Positions 28,052-37,297 of a stretch of DNA of 64,000 nucleotides are shown here, piece by piece. Position 1 is the stretch's first letter; the number at the start of each line of letters is the position of its first letter. Source of the stretch: Mariniblastus fucicola (lineage in GTDB: Bacteria; Planctomycetota; Planctomycetia; Pirellulales; Pirellulaceae). The DNA lies in the NCBI RefSeq assembly GCF_008087665.1, contig NZ_CP042912.1:3410001-3474000 (forward strand), in the 5' to 3' direction. The position numbers and the translations under genes are program-made. A model generated the notes under the pieces. That model was not told the DNA's origin, did no database searches, and worked only from the letters and a program-made list of their open reading frames with translations.

Positions 28052-28072
28052 CTGATTTTGGAATCAGGAGGA
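28052..28072 (+). promoter_or_regulatory. Hairpin overlapping a strong Shine-Dalgarno site
   Basis: CCTGATT pairs with AATCAGG around a TTGG loop, and the second arm runs into AGGAGG (28067-28072). This perfect ribosome-binding site lies 8 bases before the TTG at 28081. The hairpin could partly hide the site and so control translation of the exporter gene; that is inferred. Confidence 0.5.
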
Positions 28073-28080
28073 TTGATCGA

Positions 28081-29382
28081 TTGAAGTGGGAGATCCGGCA
28101 CATGAATGCTGTGATTACAAAAACGAGGTTATGGGCGACAACCTTTCTATGCGTCGCTGTTTCTGGACTCTCTGGTTGCCAATCATACGGTCCAACCGAT
28201 CTGACTCCGGCAAGCGAAGTGCTCAATGCGGCGTGCTGCAAGCCAGACACAACGACTCAGATTAACTTTCTGACGCTACGCCAGTCGCCGCCTCAGCAAT
28301 ACATCCTTGGCCGTGGCGACACCCTTGGAATTTACATTCAGGGAATCACTGGCGACAAAGACGTGCCGCCACCCGTCCATTTCCCTGAGGACGCTGGCCA
28401 GCAACCGGCGCTTGGCTATCCTGTGCCGATCCGCGATGACGGCTACATCTCGTTGCCGCTAATCAAGCCGCTGCGGATCGCCGGCATGACTTTGGCGGAC
28501 GCCGAGAAAGAAATCGTCGACGCCTACAGCGAAGAAGAAATCCTTCTCGAAGGCAGCGAGAAAATCATCGTTACGCTGATGAAGCGACGAACTTACAACA
28601 TTCTTGTTATCCGGGAAGACCTGACGACTGCTGCGGGTGCTCGCAACTCGATTCGCGATAACGAAACGTTCATCGATGACTCAATGCAGACACAGTCATT
28701 CTCCATTGAGCTTCCGGCCTATGAGAACGATGTCCTTCACGCTCTCAGCGAAACTGGCGGAATGCCTGGCGAACGAGCACTGAATGAGCTTCTCGTTCTT
28801 CGCGGCGGCTTGAACAACTTCACGAACGTCAATGCGATCGTTCAGGAAGTCGGTGGCCCAATGGGAGGCAACTCAAATGGAACAACCATTGACGATGCCA
28901 ATGTGATTCGAATTCCAATCGAAGCAGAGCGAAACGAGTTCCCGAATATCGACGAAGCCGACATCACGCTGCAGGACGGAGACATCGTCTACATCAAAGG
29001 CCGTGAACGCGACGTGTTCTACACCGGCGGCCTTCTGGACGGCGGACGCTTCCCACTGCCTCGCGACTACGACATCGATGTACTCGAAGCGATGGCATTG
29101 GCTGGCGGAAACGGATCAGCTACCGCTGGCGGTGGCAGCTCGAGCAGCTTCAGCGGAATTGGATCGATTCTGCCGGCGACACAGGTGACTGTACTTCGCA
29201 AATGCGGATGCGAGCAAGTCGCGATCGATGTTGACCTTCGCTATGCGTTGAGCGATCCAACCGAACGCGTCATCATCCAGCCAGGCGATCTGATCATTCT
29301 GGAATATCGCAAGCCTGAGCTGATCACGAACTCTGTTTTGTCAGTGTTCCAGTTCGGCGGAATCTTCCAGCTGTTCCGCTAA
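28081..29382 (+). CDS. Wza/OPX-type polysaccharide export lipoprotein
   Basis: A 433-residue outer-membrane polysaccharide export protein. AGGAGG 8 bases upstream points to the TTG at 28081; an ATG seven codons in has no site. A lipoprotein signal ends with L-S-G-C near residue 33. The poly-export domain begins near Y-I-L-G-R-G-D-T-L-G-I, followed by two SLBB-like regions (D-G-Y-I-S-L-P and Y-T-G-G-L-L-D-G-G-R-F-P-L-P). With the BY-kinase and ligase-like genes it would form the Wza-Wzc route that exports exopolysaccharide. A terminator follows. Confidence 0.92.
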   Translation: MKWEIRHMNAVITKTRLWATTFLCVAVSGLSGCQSYGPTDLTPASEVLNAACCKPDTTTQINFLTLRQSPPQQYILGRGDTLGIYIQGITGDKDVPPPVHFPEDAGQQPALGYPVPIRDDGYISLPLIKPLRIAGMTLADAEKEIVDAYSEEEILLEGSEKIIVTLMKRRTYNILVIREDLTTAAGARNSIRDNETFIDDSMQTQSFSIELPAYENDVLHALSETGGMPGERALNELLVLRGGLNNFTNVNAIVQEVGGPMGGNSNGTTIDDANVIRIPIEAERNEFPNIDEADITLQDGDIVYIKGRERDVFYTGGLLDGGRFPLPRDYDIDVLEAMALAGGNGSATAGGGSSSSFSGIGSILPATQVTVLRKCGCEQVAIDVDLRYALSDPTERVIIQPGDLIILEYRKPELITNSVLSVFQFGGIFQLFR

Positions 29383-29408
29383 CGGCCGCCCAACGGCAAT
29401 CGATCAAG

Positions 29409-29441
29409 GCGTGAAGTCCTAACCGGCTTCACGCTTTTTTT
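29409..29441 (+). terminator. Rho-independent terminator after export gene
   Basis: GCGTGAAG pairs perfectly with CTTCACGC across a 10-base loop and is followed by seven T, 27 bases past the export gene's stop. Confidence 0.93.
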
Positions 29442-29489
29442 GCTTTCGAACCGAATGGGGTTTATCGGTCTGCTACCAATCGCAATTGG

Positions 29490-30707
29490 CTATTGAACAC
29501 GATCAAGCAGCCAACTCATCTCTGCCGCAATGCCGCTGGCAAGATCACCTGAGACTTCACGATACTCATCCGGCAGAACGTTCCAAGCGTAAGTCTCGAC
29601 CTCGAAGTGTTCAATATCTGTCCCGGACTCCTGGATCGCCAACAGAAAAGAATCGATTTCAGCCTGAGTCGTCTCAATTTGCCCGAGGCGATCCGCAAAA
29701 ATCGGCACATGAAAATGGACTCTCCATTCTTCATTAAATCCTGGCTGATCCCCCATCGCCAAGGACAGATCTTCGTAGAACCGACCCGAAGAGTCTTCGC
29801 CTCGAATTGACGTTTGGTGCAAATAGCGCGGCTCGGAAAACTGCGAAAGCTGATTTAGCTTCGACTGATTCGCCACGGCGTCCTCTTCGAAATTCATTTT
29901 GATCGCCGATGACACTTGAACTTTGCCGATCGTAATGCCGGCATTCCTGTATGCCTCGACAGCCGTTTTTTGGTCTTCGAACATCACGGCCGAGTGACAG
30001 ACGTCGTGACAGATGCCCAAGTGCTCTCGCGTTCGATCGGCCAGCTTCGAATCGCAATCAAACAGATACTCCTCAAAGTACCTCACGATTTCATCGCAGG
30101 AGTCGAACACGCAACCCGGCTCTGGCTCAATGCAAACGGCGACATGGTTTCCGCTTTCCGCTTTCAGTTCAGCCAAAAACTCAACCAGTGTGTGCAAGTT
30201 AGTCGCGCATCGCTTGAGGAACTCACGTCCTTCATCAAACAGCAGGCTTTTGTGAACGGGCGGCCAACCGAGCGGCAGTGTGGAGATGGATTGAAACGCC
30301 GCAGTATCGTCGGCCCGCGCCAGCAACATGGATTGGACAACCGCAAGTTTTTTGGTGTACTCCAATCGGGACGTTTCTGCCCAAGTCGGTAAATAGACAT
30401 CGTGCTTGACGACCTCCTGATGAAAATCACCAAGCGGAAACCCATTGAAGGTGAACGGATCGAGGCCTCGTTCGGACAACCAGTCGGCAAACGAATGCGT
30501 ATTGTCAATGTGAGCCTGACTCTCGTTCCCCAGGCCTGAAATCGCTGATTGACTCAACCAAAGCCCGATTGGCATCGTTGATTCCGGCGACACCTGTTGC
30601 TTGACCTCGCAGGAATAACGTTGCAGATTAGCCTTCACTTCATCTAGCGTTGTTCCACCGTGAACGTTGCAGCAATATCCGATTTTCAATTTACGCTCCA
30701 GCGTCAT
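29490..30707 (-). CDS. eboE: EboE-like metabolite traffic protein (TIM-barrel family)
   Basis: A protein of about 405 residues. Motifs recalled for the EboE family appear in order: K-I-G-Y-C-C-N-V-H-G-G, T-F-N-G-F-P-L-G-D-F-H, S-I-S-T-L-P-L-G, I-E-P-E-P-G-C, and H-L-G-I-C-H-D-V-C-H-S-A-V-M-F-E-D. The fold is probably a TIM barrel of the xylose-isomerase type with metal-binding His/Glu. EboE belongs to the ebo cluster linked to moving a metabolite precursor to the periplasm; no other ebo gene is seen here. The start at 30707 overlaps the end of the DUF423 gene by 17 bases, suggesting coupled translation. Confidence 0.78.
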   Translation of the reverse strand: MTLERKLKIGYCCNVHGGTTLDEVKANLQRYSCEVKQQVSPESTMPIGLWLSQSAISGLGNESQAHIDNTHSFADWLSERGLDPFTFNGFPLGDFHQEVVKHDVYLPTWAETSRLEYTKKLAVVQSMLLARADDTAAFQSISTLPLGWPPVHKSLLFDEGREFLKRCATNLHTLVEFLAELKAESGNHVAVCIEPEPGCVFDSCDEIVRYFEEYLFDCDSKLADRTREHLGICHDVCHSAVMFEDQKTAVEAYRNAGITIGKVQVSSAIKMNFEEDAVANQSKLNQLSQFSEPRYLHQTSIRGEDSSGRFYEDLSLAMGDQPGFNEEWRVHFHVPIFADRLGQIETTQAEIDSFLLAIQESGTDIEHFEVETYAWNVLPDEYREVSGDLASGIAAEMSWLLDRVQ

Positions 30708-31113
30708 TGGTTTGCGAGAAGAACATGAACCAGGCAAACATCACCCACGAAACAATCATTGACATGCCGCCAAGCGGAACCACATGCACCAACGGTTTGA
30801 CGTCAGTCAACACATAGGCGTACAGGCAACCTGAAAACAGAATGACTCCCAGCAGCATCGTGGCCCCGATCACGTTTCGCCGGAACGAACTTATCGAGCC
30901 CGCCAAACCGACGGCCAGCAAACCTAACGCGTGATACATCAGGTATCGAGACGCCGTTTCCCAAAGTTCCTGACGGCGGATTGCGTCTTCGAAGTTTTCG
31001 GCAAGCCAGTTCTCAAGCAAATGGGCTCCGATGGCCCCGCAGGCAACGGAAATTGCGGCCAACAGGCATCCCACAACGATCCATGACTTTCTGTTCGGTT
31101 TCTGGTTTTCCAC
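30691..31113 (-). CDS. DUF423 family membrane protein
   Basis: A 140-residue membrane protein with four hydrophobic spans. G-A-I-G-A-H-L, the Y-L-M-Y-H-A-L-G-L-L segment and F-S-G-C-L-Y fit DUF423 (YgdD-like). The role is not known. It precedes and overlaps the EboE-like gene and is divergent from the peptidase gene, whose start is about 100 bases away. Confidence 0.88.
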   Translation of the reverse strand: MENQKPNRKSWIVVGCLLAAISVACGAIGAHLLENWLAENFEDAIRRQELWETASRYLMYHALGLLAVGLAGSISSFRRNVIGATMLLGVILFSGCLYAYVLTDVKPLVHVVPLGGMSMIVSWVMFAWFMFFSQTNDAGA

Positions 31114-31214
31114 TTAGCTTTCGTCTCGATCGATTTTGGACAGGCAGATGCAGCGAACTGCAATTCGACGTAAACTATCGGCGTCTTCGCAAATTGTACC
31201 AAGGAACGATTCTG

Positions 31215-34200
31215 ATGAAGTTTGCCTACTGCATACTTTTCGCTTTACTTTTTTCAATGACTCAAAACCCCACTGCATCAGCTCAGGACTCGAAGCTCGC
31301 GTCTTTGCAAACGGTTGCAGAGTCGTCAGGGTTTACAAAAACCAGCACCTCAGCTGAGGTGGAATCGTTCATTGAAGAGGTCACGTCGGTCGCGCCGCAC
31401 GTGAGCAGCCATTCGATCGGCAAGACGACCCACGGAAACGATATCGTTTGCGTCACGGTCAGTTCGACTCCCTATACTCCCGGAGACGAGGTGGTCGGCA
31501 AAAACATTGTGCTGGTCATCGGCAACATTCACAGCGGAGAATGCGCGGGTAAAGAAGCGCTCCTGCGGATGATCCGCGAACTCGGAATCAACCCAAACTC
31601 AAACTGGCTGGAGAAGAACGTGCTTCTGTTCGTCCCCAACTACAGCGCCGACGCGAACGATCAAATGGGGCCGGAAAACAGGCCCGGACAGGTCGGACCC
31701 GAGATCATGGGACGCCGAGCGAATCCGCAGCGGCTTGATCTCAATCGTGATTTCGTAAAACTCGAAGCCCCCGAAACCAGGGCTTTGGTAGGTTTGATCA
31801 ACAAGGCGAATCCCCATCTGTTCATCGATTGCCACACGACCAATGGATCGAAGCACCGCTATCCGCTGACCTACGACATTCCTCACAACCCGGCGACTTC
31901 GCAGACGATCCGCTCGTGGTTGCGAAAGAAAATGATGCCAGAGGTGACTCGTCGACTTGAAGAATCCGGCACGTCGACTTTCTACTACGGAAACTTCAGT
32001 CCGGACCACACCAAGTGGGTTTCTTTCGGACACCAGCCACGTTACAGCACCGAGTACGTTGGAATGCGAGGCCGGTTGGCGATTCTTTCGGAAGCCTATT
32101 CTTACGCGACCTATGAAGAACGAATTGAAGCCACGCACGCGTTCGTTTCTACAATCCTGGATTTTATGACCGAGAACGCGGAATTCGTCGACGGCATGCT
32201 GAACGAAGTCGATGCAGATCTGATTGAGACCGCGACGGCCGAACCGGAACGCATTCAAGTTTCACTTTCGGCGTCGCCGGAAGCGTTCGATGAGAAGTTC
32301 AATCTCAAGGGTTACAAGGGCGGTCAACCGCAGGACTACGAATGCGATTTCGTCAGCAACTACAAATCGGTCACTTCCACGACGCTGCCGTGGGCGTGGA
32401 TTGTGCCAACAGATCAGCCTCGTGCGATCGACCGGTTGTTGCGGCACGGGATCGTCGTTTCCGCGTTGACCGAGGCAAAAGAACTTCAGGTGGAACAGGA
32501 TACGGTCTTGAACATAAAGCGTTCTGAATCCGAATTTCAAAAGCATGCCAACGTTCGGATCGAAACCGAACGCAAACTGGTCGCGAAAGAGGTTCCTGCT
32601 GGCAGCTACGTCGTTCAGTCGGCCCAACCGTTGGGACGATTGGCTGCCTATCTGTTGGAAGCCGAATCTGACGACGGTTTGACAATGTGGAACTTTTTCG
32701 ATGACTCGATCGCCAAAGGTAAACCGTATCCGGTCGTCCGCCTCGCGTCGCCGATTGCTCTGGCCAGCAAACAAATCTCCAAAGTCGCAGAGAAACTTCC
32801 GATCAGCCTGGACATGCTAGACGGCCCATCAAGCCTTTTCGCACGGACTCCCAAATCGCCAAAGTGGTTTGGAGAAACGAATTTGATTTCCGATCAACGC
32901 TGGGGACGCTCGGTTGTCGTCGATTGCGAAACGAACGCGGTGGTGAAGCCTGCGGCGCCGTTCGTAAAAGCCAAATTTGCTGAAACGCTCAAGTCTCTGG
33001 ATCTTGAAACGTCCGTTGTCTCGAAGTTGCTATCAGCTTCCCCAACAAATTCGACGAATGGAAAAGTCTCGATCCTTTCCGCTTCAAACCACACGGTGGT
33101 GTACTTCATCGCCGCCGATGAATCGATGTTGATTGGATCACCAGACAATGAAGCCGAACTGACAGTTTTAAATCCCGCAGAAGATCAACTTGCGTTCGTC
33201 AACGATGACGGGCTGAATTTTTTGAACCTCGATATACGAACGATCTCGACGGTCAAGAAAGCTAACAAAGACAATCTTGTTGGAAAACTGGACTGGGTTT
33301 ACCAGGAAGAGCTTTACGGGCGTGGAAACTTTAAAGGCTTCTGGTGGCATCCGGAACAGGATCGTGTGGCGTTTTTGGATTTGGACGAAAGTCCCGTTTT
33401 GCCATTCACGGTCATGGACCATCTGCCGGTCCGAGGCAAATCAGAGTTCACAAACTATCCCAAAGCCGGCGATCCGCTGCCGAAGGTTAGACTGGGCTTG
33501 GTCGAAACGGACAAGCCGGATGAGGTCACCTGGATCGATCTGGACGGGTACGACGATGAGCTTTTAATTTCAGCTGTCTCGTGGTCGCAAACCGGCGACC
33601 GACTTGTGGCTCAGGTGCAAAACCGCGAGCAAACGTGGCTGGATTTCGTAACCGCTGATGCCGACGGGAAAAACGTAAAAGCCATTTTCCGCGATCAAAC
33701 TGCGGCGTGGATTGAGTCGCCTGGCGATCCGATCTTTGTCGATGATTCGACTTTCCTGTGGGTCAGTCCGCGAAATGGATACCGGCACCTGTATCGCTAT
33801 TCGCTCAACGGCACGATGCAAAAGCAACTGACCGCTGGGGAATGGGAAATCCGAAATCTGATTGGTTTGGACAAAGGAAAGCAGTTCTGTTTCTTCACCG
33901 CGGCAAAGAATTCTCCGCTGGAAATACATTTGTATCGACTCGATTTGGCCAGCGGCGAGATCAGGCAACTCAGCCAGAAAACAGGCTCGCATCAGATCAA
34001 TTTCAGTGCCGACAAACAGTTCTATCTGGATACGTGGAGCGATTTCCTGACGATGCCGCAGACCAGCATCCATCGCAATGACGGCACGTTGGTGAGAAAG
34101 CTGGACGTTTCGTCAGACGACCGTTTCGATTTCATAGAAGTCGCCAAGCCGAAACTGATCGAGATCCCGACTGACAATCAGCCGATGGATGGCATGTTGA

Positions 34201-34901
34201 TCTTGCCGCCGAATTTTGACAAATCAAAAAAGTATCCTTTGTTCGTGCACATGTATGCCGGCCCACAAGCCCCACGCGTCAAGAATCGATTCGGAGGTCA
34301 GTGGTATCTATGGCATCAAATGCTGGCTCAAAAAGGCTACGCAGTCTTCATCGTCGACCCCAGATCTTGCAGTCATCGCAGCGGCAAACAGGCGTGGCCA
34401 GTGTTTCGAAACTTCGCAACCGCGGAGCTTGACGACATTCTGACCAGCATCGATTTCGTGAAGAAGGAAGGCTGGGTCGATGAAGATCGAATCGGAATTT
34501 GGGGCTGGAGCTACGGCGGTTACATGACCGCGTTTGCGATGACCCATTCAGACGTTTTCAAGATGGGAATTTCCGGAGCACCGGTCACCGACTGGAAGAA
34601 CTACGACGCGATTTATACCGAGCGTTACATGGGATTGCCACAAGACAACACTGAGGGCTACAAAACTTCGTCGGTTCTTGAGAGTGCGGAAAACCTGTCG
34701 GGCAAAATGCTGCTGGTTCACGGCACGATCGATGACAACGTTCACCTCAACAATACGCTGCAACTGGTGGAACTGCTGCAGAAGGCCGGAAAACAGTTCG
34801 ACTTGATGCTGTATCCATCAAACCGCCACAGTGTTCGAGACAAGGAACAGCTAAAACACCTGCGAAAACTGATGACCGACTATGTGTTGGAGAACCTGTA
34901 G
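31215..34901 (+). CDS. Secreted M14 carboxypeptidase - S9 prolyl oligopeptidase fusion
   Basis: A 1228-residue exported enzyme with two peptidase modules. AAGGA and a signal peptide (about 1-23) support the ATG at 31215; earlier in-frame starts lie inside the opposite gene's promoter region. The N-terminal M14 zinc carboxypeptidase has I-H-S-G-E (zinc His and Glu near 105-108) and D-C-H-T-T-N (zinc His near 203). A long linker and a beta-propeller-like DPP-IV region follow. The C-terminal S9 catalytic domain shows G-W-S-Y-G-G-Y (Ser near 1098), a late D-D-N (Asp near 1173) and N-R-H-S (His near 1203). It would digest peptides outside the cytoplasm. Its stop is 1 base from the convergent gene's stop. 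Confidence 0.9.
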   Translation: MKFAYCILFALLFSMTQNPTASAQDSKLASLQTVAESSGFTKTSTSAEVESFIEEVTSVAPHVSSHSIGKTTHGNDIVCVTVSSTPYTPGDEVVGKNIVLVIGNIHSGECAGKEALLRMIRELGINPNSNWLEKNVLLFVPNYSADANDQMGPENRPGQVGPEIMGRRANPQRLDLNRDFVKLEAPETRALVGLINKANPHLFIDCHTTNGSKHRYPLTYDIPHNPATSQTIRSWLRKKMMPEVTRRLEESGTSTFYYGNFSPDHTKWVSFGHQPRYSTEYVGMRGRLAILSEAYSYATYEERIEATHAFVSTILDFMTENAEFVDGMLNEVDADLIETATAEPERIQVSLSASPEAFDEKFNLKGYKGGQPQDYECDFVSNYKSVTSTTLPWAWIVPTDQPRAIDRLLRHGIVVSALTEAKELQVEQDTVLNIKRSESEFQKHANVRIETERKLVAKEVPAGSYVVQSAQPLGRLAAYLLEAESDDGLTMWNFFDDSIAKGKPYPVVRLASPIALASKQISKVAEKLPISLDMLDGPSSLFARTPKSPKWFGETNLISDQRWGRSVVVDCETNAVVKPAAPFVKAKFAETLKSLDLETSVVSKLLSASPTNSTNGKVSILSASNHTVVYFIAADESMLIGSPDNEAELTVLNPAEDQLAFVNDDGLNFLNLDIRTISTVKKANKDNLVGKLDWVYQEELYGRGNFKGFWWHPEQDRVAFLDLDESPVLPFTVMDHLPVRGKSEFTNYPKAGDPLPKVRLGLVETDKPDEVTWIDLDGYDDELLISAVSWSQTGDRLVAQVQNREQTWLDFVTADADGKNVKAIFRDQTAAWIESPGDPIFVDDSTFLWVSPRNGYRHLYRYSLNGTMQKQLTAGEWEIRNLIGLDKGKQFCFFTAAKNSPLEIHLYRLDLASGEIRQLSQKTGSHQINFSADKQFYLDTWSDFLTMPQTSIHRNDGTLVRKLDVSSDDRFDFIEVAKPKLIEIPTDNQPMDGMLILPPNFDKSKKYPLFVHMYAGPQAPRVKNRFGGQWYLWHQMLAQKGYAVFIVDPRSCSHRSGKQAWPVFRNFATAELDDILTSIDFVKKEGWVDEDRIGIWGWSYGGYMTAFAMTHSDVFKMGISGAPVTDWKNYDAIYTERYMGLPQDNTEGYKTSSVLESAENLSGKMLLVHGTIDDNVHLNNTLQLVELLQKAGKQFDLMLYPSNRHSVRDKEQLKHLRKLMTDYVLENL

Positions 34902-34902
34902 C

Positions 34903-36075
34903 TCAAAGTTGAAACTTGAGTTCGAGAGTGGCGGTGGAAGTTTGTTCGGTTTGCTCGAAGACGTCGACGTCGAATTGGCGTCCAATGCTATTCCCGGCGT
35001 TGTCTTCCAAGTTTATATCGACTGACACCCGGTAGTCACCGGTTTGCCAATCGGTCTCTGGAACAAAACGCCACTGCTGCTCTTCATCGGTCACCAACAC
35101 GGTTCCCGCAATCCGTTTGCCTTTCTCATCATAGACTTGCAACGCTCGCTGCAGCATGGAATGGTCGAGCGGTTCCTGAAACCTGACAACGAGTGGCTCA
35201 ACTGAACCGACCGCCGGCGTCGTCACTTTCCAATGTTCCGGATCCGGTTGTGTTTTGTCTTCATCCGTGGCACGAAACTGTTTGACGTGCGTCTCGCCCA
35301 ATGTCAAACCGTCCGCGTTCGGCCACGCACCATCGATTACCAGTTCGTACGATTTGCCAGATTCAAAGATCGGACCCATCTCTTCACGCGGCTTGAGGCC
35401 TCGCTTGATGCGCCCCGGATCCAACAGCAGAGTCAGTCGTTTCGAATCGCGGCTCCACAATTCCTGCTCAATTTCGAGAAACGGAAGTTCAATTTCGGCG
35501 CCATCGACCTCACGCAGCTGAATAAAATCGTAAACGTCACCCTTTCGCATCGGAGTCGAGAACTCGACATAGAATTTCAACGTATTTTCCGGGACAACGT
35601 CCGACGATGGATAGACCGCTGTGATCTTCGCGCGATCCTGATCCTTCGAGGGAGTTTCGACCGTGAAAAAAAGAGGCTTTAGTTTTGGATCCGCCGACAC
35701 ACTGACATTAAACTTCGTTCCCGCTCGCAGTGGAAACCGCGGCTTGAACCAGACAAAATCACCGTCGCGCGAAGTGGAGCCCAACATCGGAGGATCGACA
35801 TTGACGTTCGCCTGCGACAGCCAAGCGTGAACCTCGACGACATCGACGTTGGCAACGTTGCTGACTTCGAAAACGTAGCCGCCGTCCAGCTCGACGGCTC
35901 GTACGGCAATCTTTTCTGTCTCCTGTACGGCACAAGCAGCTTGCGCCGATAGTCCCGCCATGCTAATGAAGACCAACGCGACAACGACCAAAACCCCTGG
36001 CCTCAAAAGTGAGAACAGGGCTCTCGATCGCAATGTTGTCGTTCGATTCTCCAACCGGGATCCCAGACGAATCAT
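34903..36075 (-). CDS. Exported Ig-like (SbsA-type) domain protein, function unknown
   Basis: A 390-residue exported protein. A long N-terminus precedes the hydrophobic segment (about 27-47), so the signal sequence is atypical or the start is later. The body looks like repeated SbsA/big-type Ig-like domains (V-Y-P-S-S-D-V-V-P-E-N-T-L-K-F-Y-V-E-F-S-T-P-M is the clearest, shown here by its spaced motif). No catalytic residues are seen. It overlaps the upstream gene by 4 bases (ATGA), so the pair is translationally coupled and probably works together. Confidence 0.6.
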   Translation of the reverse strand: MIRLGSRLENRTTTLRSRALFSLLRPGVLVVVALVFISMAGLSAQAACAVQETEKIAVRAVELDGGYVFEVSNVANVDVVEVHAWLSQANVNVDPPMLGSTSRDGDFVWFKPRFPLRAGTKFNVSVSADPKLKPLFFTVETPSKDQDRAKITAVYPSSDVVPENTLKFYVEFSTPMRKGDVYDFIQLREVDGAEIELPFLEIEQELWSRDSKRLTLLLDPGRIKRGLKPREEMGPIFESGKSYELVIDGAWPNADGLTLGETHVKQFRATDEDKTQPDPEHWKVTTPAVGSVEPLVVRFQEPLDHSMLQRALQVYDEKGKRIAGTVLVTDEEQQWRFVPETDWQTGDYRVSVDINLEDNAGNSIGRQFDVDVFEQTEQTSTATLELKFQL

Positions 36076-37163
36076 GGAAGTTCGATCGTCTTCAAGTGCT
36101 CGCTGGAATCATCTTCGCGAACCAGTACGACTCCATGAGTTCCATTGAGCCCGTCAAGCTGCATGACTCCGTTGAGGTCCTTGATGGTTTCGTAAGCGAC
36201 ACCGGCAGTTCCGGAGATGCGTTCCACGATCGGCTTTTGCGAATCGACATTTTGCAAGTCGATTTTCATCACCCCCCGGCTGCTGTTGGCCATCAACGCG
36301 AAATCCTGATCGCCTTTCTTGTAGACGACCATATCGAGCGGCCTGTTTCGGTTGCCAAGTTCCGCGATCGTCGTTCCGCGAACCTTCGTGTCAGGCTGCA
36401 AATCGCCGACAGGAATTCGGACCAGCGGTGTGCACGTATACGCGGCCAAAAGTTCGACCTGATCTTTATCCTGCAACGCAGCAAATGTTCGAATCGGAGA
36501 ACGCGTTTCGAACTTTCCGTGAGCTCCATGATAAATCTCGATGCTGCTTCCCTTGTGCGACTCGTTGAACGGATAGGGAATCGTTCGCAAGTTCGACGCG
36601 AACTCTTCGTTGGAAAGCCCGGCGACGTAAATGTCGCCGTCAACGTAAGCCATGTCTGTAATCGCCTGAAGTCGCTGATTGCCACGCCGGGTTTCCTTGC
36701 TCTCGGCAGCGTTGGGCAACGTCGTTTTCGTAAAAGTTGCGTTGGTCAAATCAAATTCAGAAATCGCGTTGGTTTTCGGATCGATTTTTAGAATCAGAGA
36801 AGCTTCTTCGGCGCCACTGCCGCGCGAGACGGACAGATATGGATGACCGTTGACGGGGTGGATCGCGAGATCATTGATTCGCACGTCTTTGGCGTCCGCG
36901 CCAAGCATTGAAGCGATTTTCTGCCTCACGTTCTCAAACTCGACGTTCACATCCGCCGCAGAGCCATCGGTGACGCCTGTTTCGATGGCGTAAATCGTTG
37001 CCTCCATCGGGTCGCTAATCAACAGCAAACCTTTGGGGCCAAAGGCAATTGGGCCGGCAGAAGTCAGCTTGATTTCGTCGGCATTTGCGAGGTTACCGAT
37101 CAGCGTTGCGGTTGCCAACATCGCCGCGATGACTACCAGGCGAGGCGTTCTTGAGAAGTTCAT
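36072..37163 (-). CDS. Exported protein of unknown function
   Basis: A 363-residue protein with a clear signal peptide (hydrophobic about 9-26, cleavage near A-N-A). The repeated short strands (for example V-D-G-D-I-Y-V-A-G-L-S and D-M-V-V-Y-K-K-G-D-Q-D-F) suggest a beta-propeller-like fold, but no known family is recognised. It is the first gene of a two-gene unit whose second member, the Ig-like protein, overlaps it by ATGA. Confidence 0.6.
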   Translation of the reverse strand: MNFSRTPRLVVIAAMLATATLIGNLANADEIKLTSAGPIAFGPKGLLLISDPMEATIYAIETGVTDGSAADVNVEFENVRQKIASMLGADAKDVRINDLAIHPVNGHPYLSVSRGSGAEEASLILKIDPKTNAISEFDLTNATFTKTTLPNAAESKETRRGNQRLQAITDMAYVDGDIYVAGLSNEEFASNLRTIPYPFNESHKGSSIEIYHGAHGKFETRSPIRTFAALQDKDQVELLAAYTCTPLVRIPVGDLQPDTKVRGTTIAELGNRNRPLDMVVYKKGDQDFALMANSSRGVMKIDLQNVDSQKPIVERISGTAGVAYETIKDLNGVMQLDGLNGTHGVVLVREDDSSEHLKTIELP

Positions 37164-37297
37164 GGGTCTGCTCCGGAGTAAGGAAATTCCGAAGTCAGCC
37201 TACCTGATCGAAAACTGGCTCACAACCAAATTGCCGGAATTCAGAAAACCAACGCCAGCCGATTGCACAGAACGTATTTTATCTCGCAGCTTGCCGC

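Noticed and set aside
30981-31214. N-terminal extension of the M14-S9 peptidase
   Set aside because: It overlaps the DUF423 gene on the other strand, and the signal peptide and ribosome-binding site mark the start at 31215.
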